A stretch of 64,000 bases of DNA from Pedococcus aerophilus (GCF_039532215.1 NZ_BAAARN010000005.1:220421-284420), one strand, 5' to 3'; positions 50,296 to 59,442 are shown, counted from the stretch's first letter. Numbers and translations are program-made. Notes: a model not told the origin generated them from the sequence alone.

Positions 50296-51348
50296 TCAGC
50301 AGGCCTTGAGCTTCAGGGCTGCGTCGGACACCATCGCGGTGCCGCCGAGCGCGGTGATCTTCGTGGCTCCCAGGCGCTTGATCTCGGCGCGGGTGGCGGC
50401 CGGGACGCAGTCCTTCCTGGTCAGCAGGACGGGACGACCACCGAACCACCGTGCGACCGCCGATCCCGAGAGCGCGTCCGGGAACTGCAGCCCGTTGGTC
50501 AGCAGCACCTCCTTCGCGCTGGTGAACGACGCGGCCGACACGTTCGCCGCGGTGGCGAACCGGTCTGAGCCCCCGATCCGCGTGACGGGGACACCGCTGC
50601 CGACGGCGGTCTTCACCGCGGACACGACGCCGTTGGAGATCGCGCCCGTACCGCCGAGGACGACGACCGCCGAGGGCTTCACCCTCTTGAGCGCCGCAGT
50701 GGTCTCGGCCGGCAGCTTCGTCCCGGCGGTCAGGAGGAGGAACCCGCCTCGGACGCCCGCCGCCGCACCGCCACCGAGCGCGTCGGGGAACGTCGTCCCG
50801 CTCGCGAGGTAGACGGGCACCCCCGTGATCTCGGGGTCGAAACCGATGGTGAGCTCGGACGCGGTGTCGTACCGGTTGGCACCGCTGACCTGGTAGACGA
50901 CACCCGAGGCGTCGACGTGCTCGTAGATCTGGTCGATCATCCCGCCGCTCACCGACGCGGGACCTCCGACCACGACGACGCGCTGCGTGCCGAGCCGGTC
51001 CAGCTCGGCGGCGACCACGCGCGGCAGCGTGCCGGTCGGCGGCACGAGCAGGAGCGGCGCCTGGACCAGTGCCGCGAACGGACCTGCACCGAGGGCATCG
51101 GGGAAGTTCAGGCCGGACGCGACGACGACGAAGTCCTGGGGCGGCGCGAAGTTGGCCTTGGAGATCGCCACGGAGGTGGCGTAGCGGTTCGCCCCCGCCA
51201 GCCTCGAGTAGGTGGTGGCCGTCGCCGCCGTCGGCGTGACTTCGGAGGCCGCGGCACCGGCCGACGGGGCAGCGGTTGCCGCCGTCGCACCGACGGCGAG
51301 CAGGGCGCTGGTGACCAGCGCGGGGACGGACAGACGGGCACGGAGCAC
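50296..51348 (-). CDS. secreted protein consisting of CWB2 cell-wall-binding repeats (paralogue 1)
   Basis: A 350-residue exported protein. After a signal peptide (residues 1-~30, ending GATAATAAPS) it is three CWB2 repeats and nothing else: SRLAGANRYATSVAIS, VSGANRYDTASEL and RIGGSDRFATAANV, each followed by a FPDALG/S strand and a VVVGG- or VLGG-type turn. Two Cys residues (RKDCVPAATRAE and the very last residue, LKLKAC) could form a disulfide. With no effector domain, it may coat the wall or cap the polymer. It is 28 bp downstream of its paralogue, and their 3' ends are nearly identical in DNA sequence. Confidence 0.85.
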   Translation of the reverse strand: MLRARLSVPALVTSALLAVGATAATAAPSAGAAASEVTPTAATATTYSRLAGANRYATSVAISKANFAPPQDFVVVASGLNFPDALGAGPFAALVQAPLLLVPPTGTLPRVVAAELDRLGTQRVVVVGGPASVSGGMIDQIYEHVDASGVVYQVSGANRYDTASELTIGFDPEITGVPVYLASGTTFPDALGGGAAAGVRGGFLLLTAGTKLPAETTAALKRVKPSAVVVLGGTGAISNGVVSAVKTAVGSGVPVTRIGGSDRFATAANVSAASFTSAKEVLLTNGLQFPDALSGSAVARWFGGRPVLLTRKDCVPAATRAEIKRLGATKITALGGTAMVSDAALKLKAC

Positions 51349-51376
51349 GGCAGAGCCTCTCTGGGTGGGGGTTGGT

Positions 51377-52519
51377 TCAGCAGGCCTTGAGCTTCAGGGC
51401 TGCGTCGGACACCATCGCGGCACCGCCGAGCGCCGTGATCTTCGTGGCCCCGAGGCGCGCGATCTCGGCGCGGGTGGCGGCCGGGACGCAGTCCTTCCTG
51501 GTCAGCAGGACGGGACGTCCGCCGAAGGCGGGGGCCACGGCCGAGCCGGACAGGGCGTCGGGGTACTGCAGCCCGTTGGCGAGGAACACCTCGTTGGCCG
51601 AGGTCAGGGTGGCCGCCGAGACCTTGGCCGCGGTGTCGTACCGGTCGGTGCCGCCGATCCGCGTGACCGGCACGCCCGACCCCACGACGTTGCGGACGGC
51701 CGTCAGGACCGAGCCCGAGATGGCGCCGGTTCCGCCCAGCACGACGACGTTGGACGGCTTGACCCGGCGCAGGGCCGTGGCCGTCTCGGCAGGCAGCTTC
51801 GTGGGGGCGGTGAGGAGCAGGAAGCCCCCGTCGAGGGCAGCCGCGGCCCCTCCACCGAGCGCGTCGGGGAAGGTCGTCCCGCTGGACAGGTAGACGGGGA
51901 CGTCGGTCAGCGGCACCTCGAAGACGTCGGTGAGCTGGGCTGCGGTGTCATAGCGGTTGGCGCCCGCGAACTGGTAGCTGAGGCCGCTGGTCGACTGGGC
52001 CTCGATCTGCCGGACCATGCCGTCGCTCACCGAGCCGGGGCCACCCACGACGATGACGTCCTTGGTCTTGAGCCGCTTGAGCTCGGCCGCGACGCTCGAG
52101 GGCAGCTTGCCCGTCTGCGGCACGAGGAGCAGGGGCGCCTGGACCAGGGCCCCGAACGGACCCGCGCCCAGCGCGTCGGGGAAGTTCTGGCCCGAGGCGA
52201 CGATGACGTACTCCTGCGGCGGCGCGAAGTGCGCCTTGCTGATCGCGACCGAGGTCGCGTAGCGGTCGGCGCCCGACAACCGTGCCGTCGTGAGCGCCGC
52301 CGCGGCCGCAGCCGTCGACGCGCCGGCCAGCGCGACGTCGTCGCGGGAGGTGGCCGTCAGCGAGAGGGTGCGCGCGTCCTTGGCCCCGGTCTGGGCCCCA
52401 GTCTGGGCACCCTTCTTGGCGTCGGACTGGTCCGAGGCCGCAGCCGTCGCGGTGGTGGACCCGAGGGCGAGCAGGGCGCTGGCGACGAGCGCGGGGACGG
52501 CGAGGCGGGCAGGGCGCAT
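51377..52519 (-). CDS. secreted protein consisting of CWB2 cell-wall-binding repeats (paralogue 2)
   Basis: A 380-residue paralogue of the next gene downstream. The signal peptide covers about residues 1-28, then a charged linker (SDQSDAKKGAQTGAQTGAKDA, a short GAQT repeat), and three CWB2 repeats starting ARLSGADRYATSVAIS, FAGANRYDTAAQL and RIGGTDRYDTAAKV. It has the same RKDC and C-terminal KAC cysteines. A TACGGT box and GAGAAAG ribosome site precede ATG 52519; the shorter paralogue may be read from the same transcript. Confidence 0.85.
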   Translation of the reverse strand: MRPARLAVPALVASALLALGSTTATAAASDQSDAKKGAQTGAQTGAKDARTLSLTATSRDDVALAGASTAAAAAALTTARLSGADRYATSVAISKAHFAPPQEYVIVASGQNFPDALGAGPFGALVQAPLLLVPQTGKLPSSVAAELKRLKTKDVIVVGGPGSVSDGMVRQIEAQSTSGLSYQFAGANRYDTAAQLTDVFEVPLTDVPVYLSSGTTFPDALGGGAAAALDGGFLLLTAPTKLPAETATALRRVKPSNVVVLGGTGAISGSVLTAVRNVVGSGVPVTRIGGTDRYDTAAKVSAATLTSANEVFLANGLQYPDALSGSAVAPAFGGRPVLLTRKDCVPAATRAEIARLGATKITALGGAAMVSDAALKLKAC

Positions 52520-52570
52520 GGGGCAGGACTTTCTCGGTCGAGGAGACCCGTGACCGGGTCGGTGGCACGC

Positions 52571-52576
52571 ACCGTA
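52571..52576 (-). promoter_or_regulatory. probable -10 box for the tandem CWB2 genes
   Basis: TACGGT on the minus strand, about 51 nt before ATG 52519. Confidence 0.35.
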
Positions 52577-52635
52577 ACCCCACGTTGCGGGACAAATCCC
52601 CCGTCCCGGAAATCTCTGACCGGACGGCTGACCCG

Positions 52636-53169
52636 TCAGCCGGTGGTGCTGCGCCGCTCCCGGAGGGCGGCGCCCTTGGCGTGGGCCTGGTCGCGCAGGT
52701 CGCCCTGGAAGGCCACCATCGCCGAGCGCAGACGGGATGCGAGCTCGCCCTCCCCCGCCGCGAGGATCCGGGCGGCGAGCAGGCCGGCGTTGCGGGCCCC
52801 GCCGATGGACACGGTGGCGACCGGGACCCCGGCCGGCATCTGGACGATCGACAGCAGGGAGTCCATGCCGTCGAGGTGCTTGAGCGGCACCGGCACGCCG
52901 ATGACCGGCAGCGGCGTCACCGCGGCGAGCATGCCGGGGAGGTGGGCCGCTCCCCCGGCGCCGGCGATGATGACGCGCAGCCCGCGGTCAGCGGCCTGCT
53001 GCCCGTAGGCGATCATCTCGTCGGGCATGCGGTGCGCCGAGACGACGTCGGCCTCGAACGGGATGCCGAACTCCTCCAGTGCTCCGGCGGCGAGCTCCAT
53101 GACGGGCCAGTCGCTGTCGCTGCCCATGACGAGCCCGACCAGCGGGGCGGTGGTGGGGCTGTCGCTCAT
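52636..53169 (-). CDS. purE: N5-carboxyaminoimidazole ribonucleotide mutase
   Basis: A 177-residue class I Pur[12 protein letters not shown] is the phosphate-binding N-terminus, SAHRMPDEM carries the catalytic His, and [15 protein letters not shown] the substrate loop. It converts N5-CAIR to CAIR in purine biosynthesis. The ATG overlaps the purK stop by 4 nt, coupling the two consecutive enzymes. The C-terminal ~20 residues extend slightly beyond typical PurE. Confidence 0.95.
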   Translation of the reverse strand: MSDSPTTAPLVGLVMGSDSDWPVMELAAGALEEFGIPFEADVVSAHRMPDEMIAYGQQAADRGLRVIIAGAGGAAHLPGMLAAVTPLPVIGVPVPLKHLDGMDSLLSIVQMPAGVPVATVSIGGARNAGLLAARILAAGEGELASRLRSAMVAFQGDLRDQAHAKGAALRERRSTTG

Positions 53170-54362
53170 TCGGTGATCACTCCTGCGAGGTAGTCGGCGG
53201 CGTGCCCGGCCCGCTCGCGCAGCTCGGCGAGGTCGCCGCCGCTGACCGTGACGTGACCGATCTTGCGGCCCGGACGGACCGCCTTGCCGTAGAGGTGCAC
53301 CTTGAGACCGGGGTCCCTGGCCATGATGTGGCGGTAGGCCGGGTAGAGCTCCGGGTAGTCCCCGCCGAGGACGTTCGCCATCACGGTGTGCGGCTCGCGT
53401 GGCGTCGGCGCCCCGAGGGGCAGGTCCAGCACCGCCCGCAGGTGCTGCTCGAACTGCCCGGTGACCGCGCCGTCCATGGACCAGTGCCCGCTGTTGTGCG
53501 GGCGCATGGCCAGCTCGTTGACGACGTATGCCGCCGCGCCGGTCGCGGGGTCGCGCACCTCGAACATCTCCACCGCGAAGACCCCGGTCACCCCGAGCTC
53601 CTCAGCGATGCGCAGCCCGGCCGCCGTGGCGACGGCCGCGAGGTCGGGGTCGAGGTCGGGCGCGGGGGCCAGGACCTCGGTGCAGATCCCGTCGGTCTGC
53701 ACGGTCTCGACGACCGGCCAGGCAGCGGCCTGGTTGCTGGGGCTGCGGGCGATGAGGACGGCGAGCTCGCGGACGAAGTCGACCTTCTCCTCGAGCAGCA
53801 CGCCGTCGGCGAGGGCACCGGGCCGGCCGACCTGCTCGAGCCAGTCGGCGACGTCGTCGGCCGAGTCGATGACGCGAACACCCTTGCCGTCGTAGCCGCC
53901 TCGCGGCGTCTTCGCCACGACCGGCCAGCCGATCCGGTCACCGAAGGCGGCGACCTCCGCGGCGTCGACCGCTCGCTCCCACGACGGGCACGCGACGCCG
54001 ATGGTGGTCAGCCGCTCGCGCATGGCCAGCTTGTCCTGGGCGAAGTGAAGCGCGTCGGGGCTCGGGTGCAGCGGTACGCCCTTGGCCACGAGGGCGTCAA
54101 GCACGTGCGGCGGCACGTGCTCGTGGTCGAACGTCACGACGTCGCACTCCGCGGCGAACGCCAGCACCGCGTCGATGTCGGTGTGGTCGCCGACCGGAGC
54201 CGACGGGATCACCTGCGCCGCAGCGGCGTCCGGCGCCTCGGCGAGGACGCTCAGGGTGAGGGAGAGCTCGGCTGCGGGGCCGGCGCACATCCGGGCGAGC
54301 TGGCCGCCACCGATGATGCCGACGACGGGGAACCCTCCGGGGGCGCGCTGCGGTGAGGTCAC
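53166..54362 (-). CDS. purK: N5-carboxyaminoimidazole ribonucleotide synthase
   Basis: A 398-residue ATP-grasp enzyme. [12 protein letters not shown] opens the preATP-grasp domain, [18 protein letters not shown] is the ATP-binding loop, [15 protein letters not shown] the adenine site, and [14 protein letters not shown] the metal/ATP-binding C-terminal motif. It makes N5-CAIR from AIR, ATP and bicarbonate. GTG 54362 has TATCGT 7 nt upstream, so the purK-purE message is probably leaderless. Divergent from the GtrA gene. Confidence 0.95.
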   Translation of the reverse strand: MTSPQRAPGGFPVVGIIGGGQLARMCAGPAAELSLTLSVLAEAPDAAAAQVIPSAPVGDHTDIDAVLAFAAECDVVTFDHEHVPPHVLDALVAKGVPLHPSPDALHFAQDKLAMRERLTTIGVACPSWERAVDAAEVAAFGDRIGWPVVAKTPRGGYDGKGVRVIDSADDVADWLEQVGRPGALADGVLLEEKVDFVRELAVLIARSPSNQAAAWPVVETVQTDGICTEVLAPAPDLDPDLAAVATAAGLRIAEELGVTGVFAVEMFEVRDPATGAAAYVVNELAMRPHNSGHWSMDGAVTGQFEQHLRAVLDLPLGAPTPREPHTVMANVLGGDYPELYPAYRHIMARDPGLKVHLYGKAVRPGRKIGHVTVSGGDLAELRERAGHAADYLAGVITE

Positions 54363-54369
54363 GTCGACG

Positions 54370-54375
54370 ACGATA
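54370..54375 (-). promoter_or_regulatory. leaderless -10 box for purKE
   Basis: TATCGT on the minus strand, 7 nt before GTG 54362. Confidence 0.45.
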
Positions 54376-54436
54376 TCGGTCTCCTCCGTAGGGCCGAGCC
54401 CGTGGTGCTGAGCACGCGCCGTACGACGTCGCTCGA

Positions 54437-54442
54437 TAGGCT
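54437..54442 (+). promoter_or_regulatory. leaderless -10 box for the GtrA gene
   Basis: TAGGCT, 6 nt before GTG 54449. Confidence 0.5.
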
Positions 54443-54448
54443 CCGCTG

Positions 54449-54949
54449 GTGTCTGCGCCCCCCTCCGTCCTCACGCGCCTGCGCGGGACGATCGACGTCC
54501 TCTACCGCGAGATGATCAAGTTCGGGGTCGTGGGGGCCGTCGCCTTCGTCATCGACCTCGGTGGGTTCAACCTCCTGCGCCGCACCGTCCTGCAGGGCAC
54601 CGGCGACTGGGTGCTCTCGCACGCGGTGGTCGCCACGATCATCTCCGCGGCCGTCGCCACCGTGGTGGCGTGGATCGGCAACCGGATGTGGACGTTCCGC
54701 CACCGGCGCAACCGTCCGGTGCACCACGAGGCGCTGCTCTTCGCGCTGACCAACGGGGTGGCCCTGCTGCTCCAGGCGTTCTGCGTCGGCGTCACCAACC
54801 AGCTCGTCGCCGGGGAGACCGGCTGGGTCGCCGAGAACCTCGCCAAGATGATCGGTATCGCGCTCGGGACGTTGTTCCGGTTCTACGCCTACCGCAAGTT
54901 CGTGTTCAGCCACGAGCCGCTCGAGGACACCTCACCGCTGGCCGACTGA
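54449..54949 (+). CDS. GtrA family membrane protein
   Basis: A 166-residue protein with four hydrophobic helices. MIKFGVVGAVAFVIDLGGFNLL and NRMWTFRHRR, together with GTLFRFYAYRKFVF, are the defining GtrA motifs. GtrA proteins are proposed to help translocate polyprenyl-phosphate sugars and often partner GT2 synthases and GT-C enzymes, both found elsewhere in the window. It stands alone between purK and the histidine kinase gene. Confidence 0.88.
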   Translation: MSAPPSVLTRLRGTIDVLYREMIKFGVVGAVAFVIDLGGFNLLRRTVLQGTGDWVLSHAVVATIISAAVATVVAWIGNRMWTFRHRRNRPVHHEALLFALTNGVALLLQAFCVGVTNQLVAGETGWVAENLAKMIGIALGTLFRFYAYRKFVFSHEPLEDTSPLAD

Positions 54950-54987
54950 GGTCGTCAACCGACCCCGTCGACAAACCAGACGGACGG

Positions 54988-56010
54988 TCAGTCGGACTCG
55001 CTGAGGAACAGCGCGAAGATCGCCGGCTGGGCCTGGATGAGCTCGAGTCGACCACCGTTGGACTCGGCGAGGTCGCGGGCCAGCGCCAGCCCGAGGCCGG
55101 TGCCGCTCGTCGTGACCGAGCGCTCGAAGATGTGCGGCGCGATGGCGGCGGGCACACCGTCACCCTGGTCGCTGACCTCGACGACGACGGACGGACCCGA
55201 CCGACGGGCGTGCACGTCGACCGTGCCGCGACCGTGGGCCAGGGAGTTCTCGAGCAGCGTGGACAGCACCTGCGAGAGCGCCACGGGGGTGGCCTGGACG
55301 ACCAGGCCGCGCTCGCCGTGGACGCGCACGCTGCGACGCGCCTGCTCGAACGCCGGCTGCCACTCGCGCTGGAGCGCAGCGATGACCGAGTCGAGCGACA
55401 CGGTCGCCTTGGGCTCGTCGCCGCCCCGGCGACGGGTGCGCGACATCAGGTCGTCGACGACGCGGGTGAGGCGCTCGACCTGGGCGATGGCGATGTTGGC
55501 CTCCTCCTGCACGACCTCGAGGTCGTCGGTGGCGGCGATCTCCTCGAGACGCATGAGGAGCGCGGTCAGCGGCGTGCGCAGCTGGTGCGAGGCGTCGGCA
55601 GCGAAGTCGCGCTCCGAGGCCAGCGACTTCGTGAGGGTCTGGGCGCTGCGGGACAGCACCTGGGAGACCTGGTCGAGCTCGGCGATGCCGGAGTGCAGCG
55701 GCTGGATGCGGGACTCACCGGCACCGAGGCGCTCGGCCCGGTCGGCGAGCTGAGTCATCGGCCGCGACAGCCGACGTGCCTGCTGGATGGCGACGAACAC
55801 CCCGACGCCGAGGGCGAGCACCGCCAGGGCCACCACGACTCCACCCAGCCGCAGCGAGGTGGCCGTGGGGGTGCCGTCGGCGAGCCACTGCCCGACGATC
55901 CCCCGCCCGGCGACGGTGGCCTGCCAGATGGCGAGCGCCACCGGCACCATGGTGATGACGATCGCGAGCCCCACGGCCAGGACCGTGGAACGGATCAGCT
56001 GTTGACGCAT
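54988..56010 (-). CDS. two-component sensor histidine kinase
   Basis: A 340-residue kinase. Two membrane helices (residues ~8-29 and ~56-77) enclose a very short (~25 residue) extracytoplasmic loop. A HAMP-like segment (QQARRLSRPMTQLADRAERLG), the dimerisation box ERDFAADASHQLRTPLTALL with the phospho-accepting His, the N-box LLENSLAHG, and G boxes VSDQGDGVP and GTGLGLAL complete it. The F-box is ERS. The tiny outer loop suggests it senses the membrane itself or a partner protein. It lies 9 nt downstream of its response regulator. Confidence 0.92.
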   Translation of the reverse strand: MRQQLIRSTVLAVGLAIVITMVPVALAIWQATVAGRGIVGQWLADGTPTATSLRLGGVVVALAVLALGVGVFVAIQQARRLSRPMTQLADRAERLGAGESRIQPLHSGIAELDQVSQVLSRSAQTLTKSLASERDFAADASHQLRTPLTALLMRLEEIAATDDLEVVQEEANIAIAQVERLTRVVDDLMSRTRRRGGDEPKATVSLDSVIAALQREWQPAFEQARRSVRVHGERGLVVQATPVALSQVLSTLLENSLAHGRGTVDVHARRSGPSVVVEVSDQGDGVPAAIAPHIFERSVTTSGTGLGLALARDLAESNGGRLELIQAQPAIFALFLSESD

Positions 56011-56019
56011 GTCAGGCGC

Positions 56020-56697
56020 TCAGACCTCGTCGCCGCGCTCGAAACGGAAACCGACACCGCGGACGGTCGCGATGTAGCGGGGCTGGGCAGCGTCGTCACC
56101 GAGCTTCCGGCGCAGGACGGAGATGTGCATGTCGAGCGTCTTGGTCGACCCGAACCACGCCGTCTCCCAGATCTCGCGCATGAGCTGCTCGCGGGAGACG
56201 ACCTTGCCCTGCTCGCGGACGAGGACGCGCAGGAGGTCGAACTCCTTGGCGGTGAGCTGGAGCTCCTCCTCCTGGAACCAGGCGCGGCGACCCTCGGGGT
56301 CGATGCGGACCAGCTCGTTCGCGGACGGGGCGTCGGTGGGGTTGCGGCGCAGCAGGGCCCGCACACGGGCCAGCAGCTCGGCGAGCCGGAACGGCTTGGT
56401 GACGTAGTCGTCGGCACCGGCGTCGAGGCCCACCACGGTGTCGACCTCGTCGGCGCGCGCGGTGAGGATGAGGACGGGGACGGTGCGTCCCTCGGCGCGG
56501 ATGCGACGGCAGACCTCGAGCCCGTCGACGTAGGGAAGACCCAGGTCGAGGACGACGAGGTCGGGGTTCTCCGCGGAGGCCTCGAGCGCCGCACGTCCGT
56601 CTGCGCGGACGTCGACGTCGTAGCCCTCTCGTCGCAGCGCACGGGCGAGCGGTTCGGAGATGGCGGGGTCGTCCTCGGCCAGCAGCACACGGGTCAT
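56020..56697 (-). CDS. OmpR/PhoB-family response regulator
   Basis: A 225-residue regulator. The receiver domain has LLAEDDPAI (acidic pair), VVLDLGLPYVDGLEV (phospho-Asp), ILTARADEVD and DYVTKPFRLAELLAR (Lys). The C-terminal winged helix has LQLTAKEFDLLRVLV, VSREQLMREIWET, KTLDMHISVLRRKLG and YIATVRGVGFRFE. First gene of the pair with the histidine kinase. A TACGAT box 6 nt before ATG 56697 implies a leaderless message. Targets are unknown; the neighbouring envelope genes are plausible but unproven. Confidence 0.93.
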   Translation of the reverse strand: MTRVLLAEDDPAISEPLARALRREGYDVDVRADGRAALEASAENPDLVVLDLGLPYVDGLEVCRRIRAEGRTVPVLILTARADEVDTVVGLDAGADDYVTKPFRLAELLARVRALLRRNPTDAPSANELVRIDPEGRRAWFQEEELQLTAKEFDLLRVLVREQGKVVSREQLMREIWETAWFGSTKTLDMHISVLRRKLGDDAAQPRYIATVRGVGFRFERGDEV

Positions 56698-56703
56698 GGG
56701 GTG

Positions 56704-56709
56704 ATCGTA
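56704..56709 (-). promoter_or_regulatory. leaderless -10 box for the two-component system
   Basis: TACGAT on the minus strand, 6 nt before ATG 56697. Confidence 0.5.
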
Positions 56710-56726
56710 GGGAACGACGGACCCGA

Positions 56727-57518
56727 TCAGCGACCAGGCCACTCCGGACGGCGTTTTTCGTTGAAAGCGGACACACCTTCAGCACGGTCGCCCGAGAACG
56801 CCGTGGCCGCCCAGCGCTCGTCCTCGACCTCGAGACCGGAGGCCAGGTCGGTGTCGAACCCCTGCCGCATCGCGGCCTTGGCGTTGCGCACCCCGACCGG
56901 CGAGTGGCGGGCGATCGTGGAGGCCAGCTCGAGGGCCCGGTCGCGGGCGGTGCCGGCGGGCACCACCTCGTCCACGGCCCCCAACGCGAGCGCGTCACGG
57001 GCCGCGAACCGCTCGGCCGTGAAGATCATCCGGGCCGCGCGCGACCACCCGATGCGGCGCGTGAGCAGCTGGGTGCCGCCGCCTCCGGGGATGACGCCGA
57101 CCGAGACCTCGGGCAGCCCGACGACCGCTTCCTCGCCGCAGACGACGAGGTCGCACGACAGCGCGATCTCGAACCCCCCTCCCAGGGCGTACCCGTCCAC
57201 GGCCGCCACCACCGGGACGGGCAGGTCGAGCACCCCCCGGTATGCCGCCCGCGCCAGCGGGCGCTGCGCGCGCAGCTCGTCGTCGGTGAAGGAGTTGCGC
57301 TCCTTGAGGTCCGCACCGACGCAGAAGGCCTTCGGGTGCGTGGAGCTGAGCACGACGGCACGCACCGTCGGGTCCTCGGCGAGCTCGCGGGTGGCACGAC
57401 CGAGTGCGTGGGCCATGGCGGTGGACACGGCGTTCATCGCCTCGGGACGGTCGAGGACCAGCTCGGCGACGTGGTCGCCGTCGCCGTGCCGCTCGACGCG
57501 GACCAGTGCTGAGGTCAT
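56727..57518 (-). CDS. enoyl-CoA hydratase/isomerase
   Basis: A 263-residue crotonase-fold enzyme. LDRPEAMNAVSTAMAHAL starts the fold, AFCVGADLKER and AVDGYALGGGFEIALSCDLV form the oxyanion hole, and GLPEVSVGVIPGGGGTQLLTR carries the family's catalytic Glu region. AFNEKRRPEWPG is the typical C-terminus. It hydrates a 2-enoyl-CoA or acts as an isomerase in fatty-acid or amino-acid catabolism. The ATG overlaps the adenylate cyclase stop by 4 nt and has a perfect GGAGGAG ribosome site within that gene's end. Confidence 0.9.
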   Translation of the reverse strand: MTSALVRVERHGDGDHVAELVLDRPEAMNAVSTAMAHALGRATRELAEDPTVRAVVLSSTHPKAFCVGADLKERNSFTDDELRAQRPLARAAYRGVLDLPVPVVAAVDGYALGGGFEIALSCDLVVCGEEAVVGLPEVSVGVIPGGGGTQLLTRRIGWSRAARMIFTAERFAARDALALGAVDEVVPAGTARDRALELASTIARHSPVGVRNAKAAMRQGFDTDLASGLEVEDERWAATAFSGDRAEGVSAFNEKRRPEWPGR

Positions 57519-58639
57519 GGGGTCTCCTCCGAGGTGGTGGTCGGTCGGGTGGGCGGGCCGCCGGCTGCTCGGGCCGCCAGGCGGCCGCCGGTGGCGCGGC
57601 GCAGCTCGCTGGGGGTGACCCGGCCGATGCCGCGCAGCGTCCGCGTCCGCAGGGCCGTGGTCTCGAACCCCGACAGCGATGCGAGCGCCGAGGCCAGGGC
57701 GTCGTCGACGAGCACCCCGCCACCGGGCGCGACGCTGGTGATGCGGGAGGCCCGGTTGACGGTCGTGCCGAAGACGTCGCCGAGCCGCGAGAGCACCGGG
57801 CCGACCGCCATGCCGACCCGGACGTCGGGGAGCAGGTCGTCCTCGGCCATCGTCTCGACCAGGTCGAGCGCGACGGCGGCCGCCGGCGCGGCGTCGATGG
57901 TGACGAAGAGGATCTCGTCGCCCACGGTCTTGATGACCCGGCCGCCGTGGGCGGTGACGATGTCGGTGGCGAGCGCCTCGAACCGCTGCACCATCACCGC
58001 GAGCTGGCGCTCGGTCATCCGGCGCACGAGGGAGGTGAAGTTGACCAGGTCCGCGAACCCGACCACGCGCCGTACGCCCTGCGCCGACTGCTGGGGGTCG
58101 GCGTCGGCGAGCATGCGCGAGATGGCGGCGGTGAGGTGGCGGCGCCAGGCGTAGATGAGCAGCGGCTCCAGGGAGTCGGCCATGTCGGCGAGCTTGAGGG
58201 CCGCGGCGTTCGCGGCGGCGAGGTCGGGGGCGCCCCGGGCGTCGGCCTCGTCGAGCGCTGCCTCGAGGGCCGGGTCGGCGAGCGCCTCCGCCATGAGCTG
58301 GGTCTGCCACACGGCGAGCCGGTCAGTGGTGCGGGCGAACGCCCGGGTCATCGCGAGCGCGGTGGATTCGTCGAGCTCCTCCTCGCGCACCAGCCGGGCC
58401 ACGGCCATCAGGGCCATCTGGTCGGCCTCGGTGAACATGGCGTCGTCGTCCTCGACGATGGGAAAGCCCAGGGCGTGCCAGAACTTGCGGGCCGAGAGCA
58501 GCGAGACCTCGGCACCACGGCTGACGTCGCGGCGGGCCATGGTGGCCGGCTTGCCGAGCAGCCGTGCCGCCAGGTTGTCCGCGCTCAGGCCGGCGACGTC
58601 CTCGGGGCGCACCACCCGGTGCCGTCCGACATCGCTCAC
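57515..58639 (-). CDS. class III adenylate cyclase with N-terminal regulatory domain (Rv1264-like)
   Basis: A 374-residue cyclase. The N-terminal ~200 residues, with RHRVVRPEDVAGLSADNLAARLLG and LLSARKFWHALGFPIVEDDD, resemble the Ad_Cy_reg domain that autoinhibits and gives pH sensitivity in mycobacterial Rv1264. The catalytic domain has VVGFADLVNFTSLVRRM (first metal Asp), GRVIKTVGDEILFV (substrate-binding Lys and second metal Asp) and GDVFGTTVNRASRIT (transition-state Asn-Arg pair). It should make cAMP and probably works as a homodimer. GTG 58639 is preceded by TAGGGT at 7 nt. Translational coupling to an enoyl-CoA hydratase gene is noteworthy. Confidence 0.87.
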   Translation of the reverse strand: MSDVGRHRVVRPEDVAGLSADNLAARLLGKPATMARRDVSRGAEVSLLSARKFWHALGFPIVEDDDAMFTEADQMALMAVARLVREEELDESTALAMTRAFARTTDRLAVWQTQLMAEALADPALEAALDEADARGAPDLAAANAAALKLADMADSLEPLLIYAWRRHLTAAISRMLADADPQQSAQGVRRVVGFADLVNFTSLVRRMTERQLAVMVQRFEALATDIVTAHGGRVIKTVGDEILFVTIDAAPAAAVALDLVETMAEDDLLPDVRVGMAVGPVLSRLGDVFGTTVNRASRITSVAPGGGVLVDDALASALASLSGFETTALRTRTLRGIGRVTPSELRRATGGRLAARAAGGPPTRPTTTSEETP

Positions 58640-58646
58640 CCGGCCA

Positions 58647-58652
58647 ACCCTA
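58647..58652 (-). promoter_or_regulatory. leaderless -10 box for the adenylate cyclase gene
   Basis: TAGGGT on the minus strand, 7 nt before GTG 58639; it touches the stop of birA. Confidence 0.5.
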
Positions 58653-59435
58653 GGGCGTGCGCGCGGGCCGCACGTGCACGACGTCACCGGCGGCCACGGA
58701 GTACTCGGCGCCACCGGAGGTGACCACCAGCCGCCCCTCCTCGTCCACGCGGGTGGCGCGGGCGCGCCGTACGTCGCCGCCCGCGATGTGCAGCTCGACG
58801 TCGCGTCCGATGGTCAGGCACGCGGACCGGTAGGCGGAGTGGAGCACCGCCCGGGCGTTCGCCCCTCCGGTGAGGCTCAGGTGCCACCGGGCCAGGCGGC
58901 CCAGGACGGCGACGACGAGCTCGGTGCGGTCGACGTCGGGTGCGCCGGCCAGTCGCAGCGAGGTCGCGGTGTCCACGGGGAGCTCGTCACGGTCCTGGTC
59001 GACGTTGATCCCCAGGCCCACGACGATCCCACCGGGCTGGAGCTCGCAGAGGATGCCGCAGACCTTGCGCTCGTCGTCCGCGGGCAGGAGCACGTCGTTG
59101 GGCCACTTGAGTCCTGCCTCCACCCCGGCGACGTCGCGCAGGGCGTCCCGCACCGCGAGCCCCGCGGCCAAGGGCATCCAGCCCCGACCGGTGTCGGGGG
59201 CGGGCAGCAGCACCGACAGGGTCACGCTGGTGTGCGGCGGGGTCTCCCAGGTGCGGCCGAGGCGTCCCCGTCCCGCCTTCTGGTGGTCGGTGATGACCAC
59301 GTGGAAGGGCCGGGCGAGGCGGGCGGCCTCGGCGTTGGTGGAGCCCAGCTCGGGGTGGACGTCGACGTCCAGCCACGGTGAGCCGGACGTGACCAACGCC
59401 TCGTGCAATGCCTCACGCTCAAGAGGTTCGCGCAT
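58650..59435 (-). CDS. birA: biotin--[acetyl-CoA-carboxylase] ligase
   Basis: A 261-residue ligase without the DNA-binding domain of E. coli BirA, as usual in actinobacteria. [32 protein letters not shown] (the GRGRxGR biotinyl-AMP loop), KWPNDVLL and [10 protein letters not shown] are the catalytic motifs. It biotinylates the carrier domain of acyl-CoA carboxylases. The divergent neighbour accD encodes a carboxylase subunit, 24 bp away with overlapping -10 boxes, so supply of ligase and carboxylase may be set together. Confidence 0.93.
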   Translation of the reverse strand: MREPLEREALHEALVTSGSPWLDVDVHPELGSTNAEAARLARPFHVVITDHQKAGRGRLGRTWETPPHTSVTLSVLLPAPDTGRGWMPLAAGLAVRDALRDVAGVEAGLKWPNDVLLPADDERKVCGILCELQPGGIVVGLGINVDQDRDELPVDTATSLRLAGAPDVDRTELVVAVLGRLARWHLSLTGGANARAVLHSAYRSACLTIGRDVELHIAGGDVRRARATRVDEEGRLVVTSGGAEYSVAAGDVVHVRPARTP

Positions 59436-59442
59436 GGGGGCA

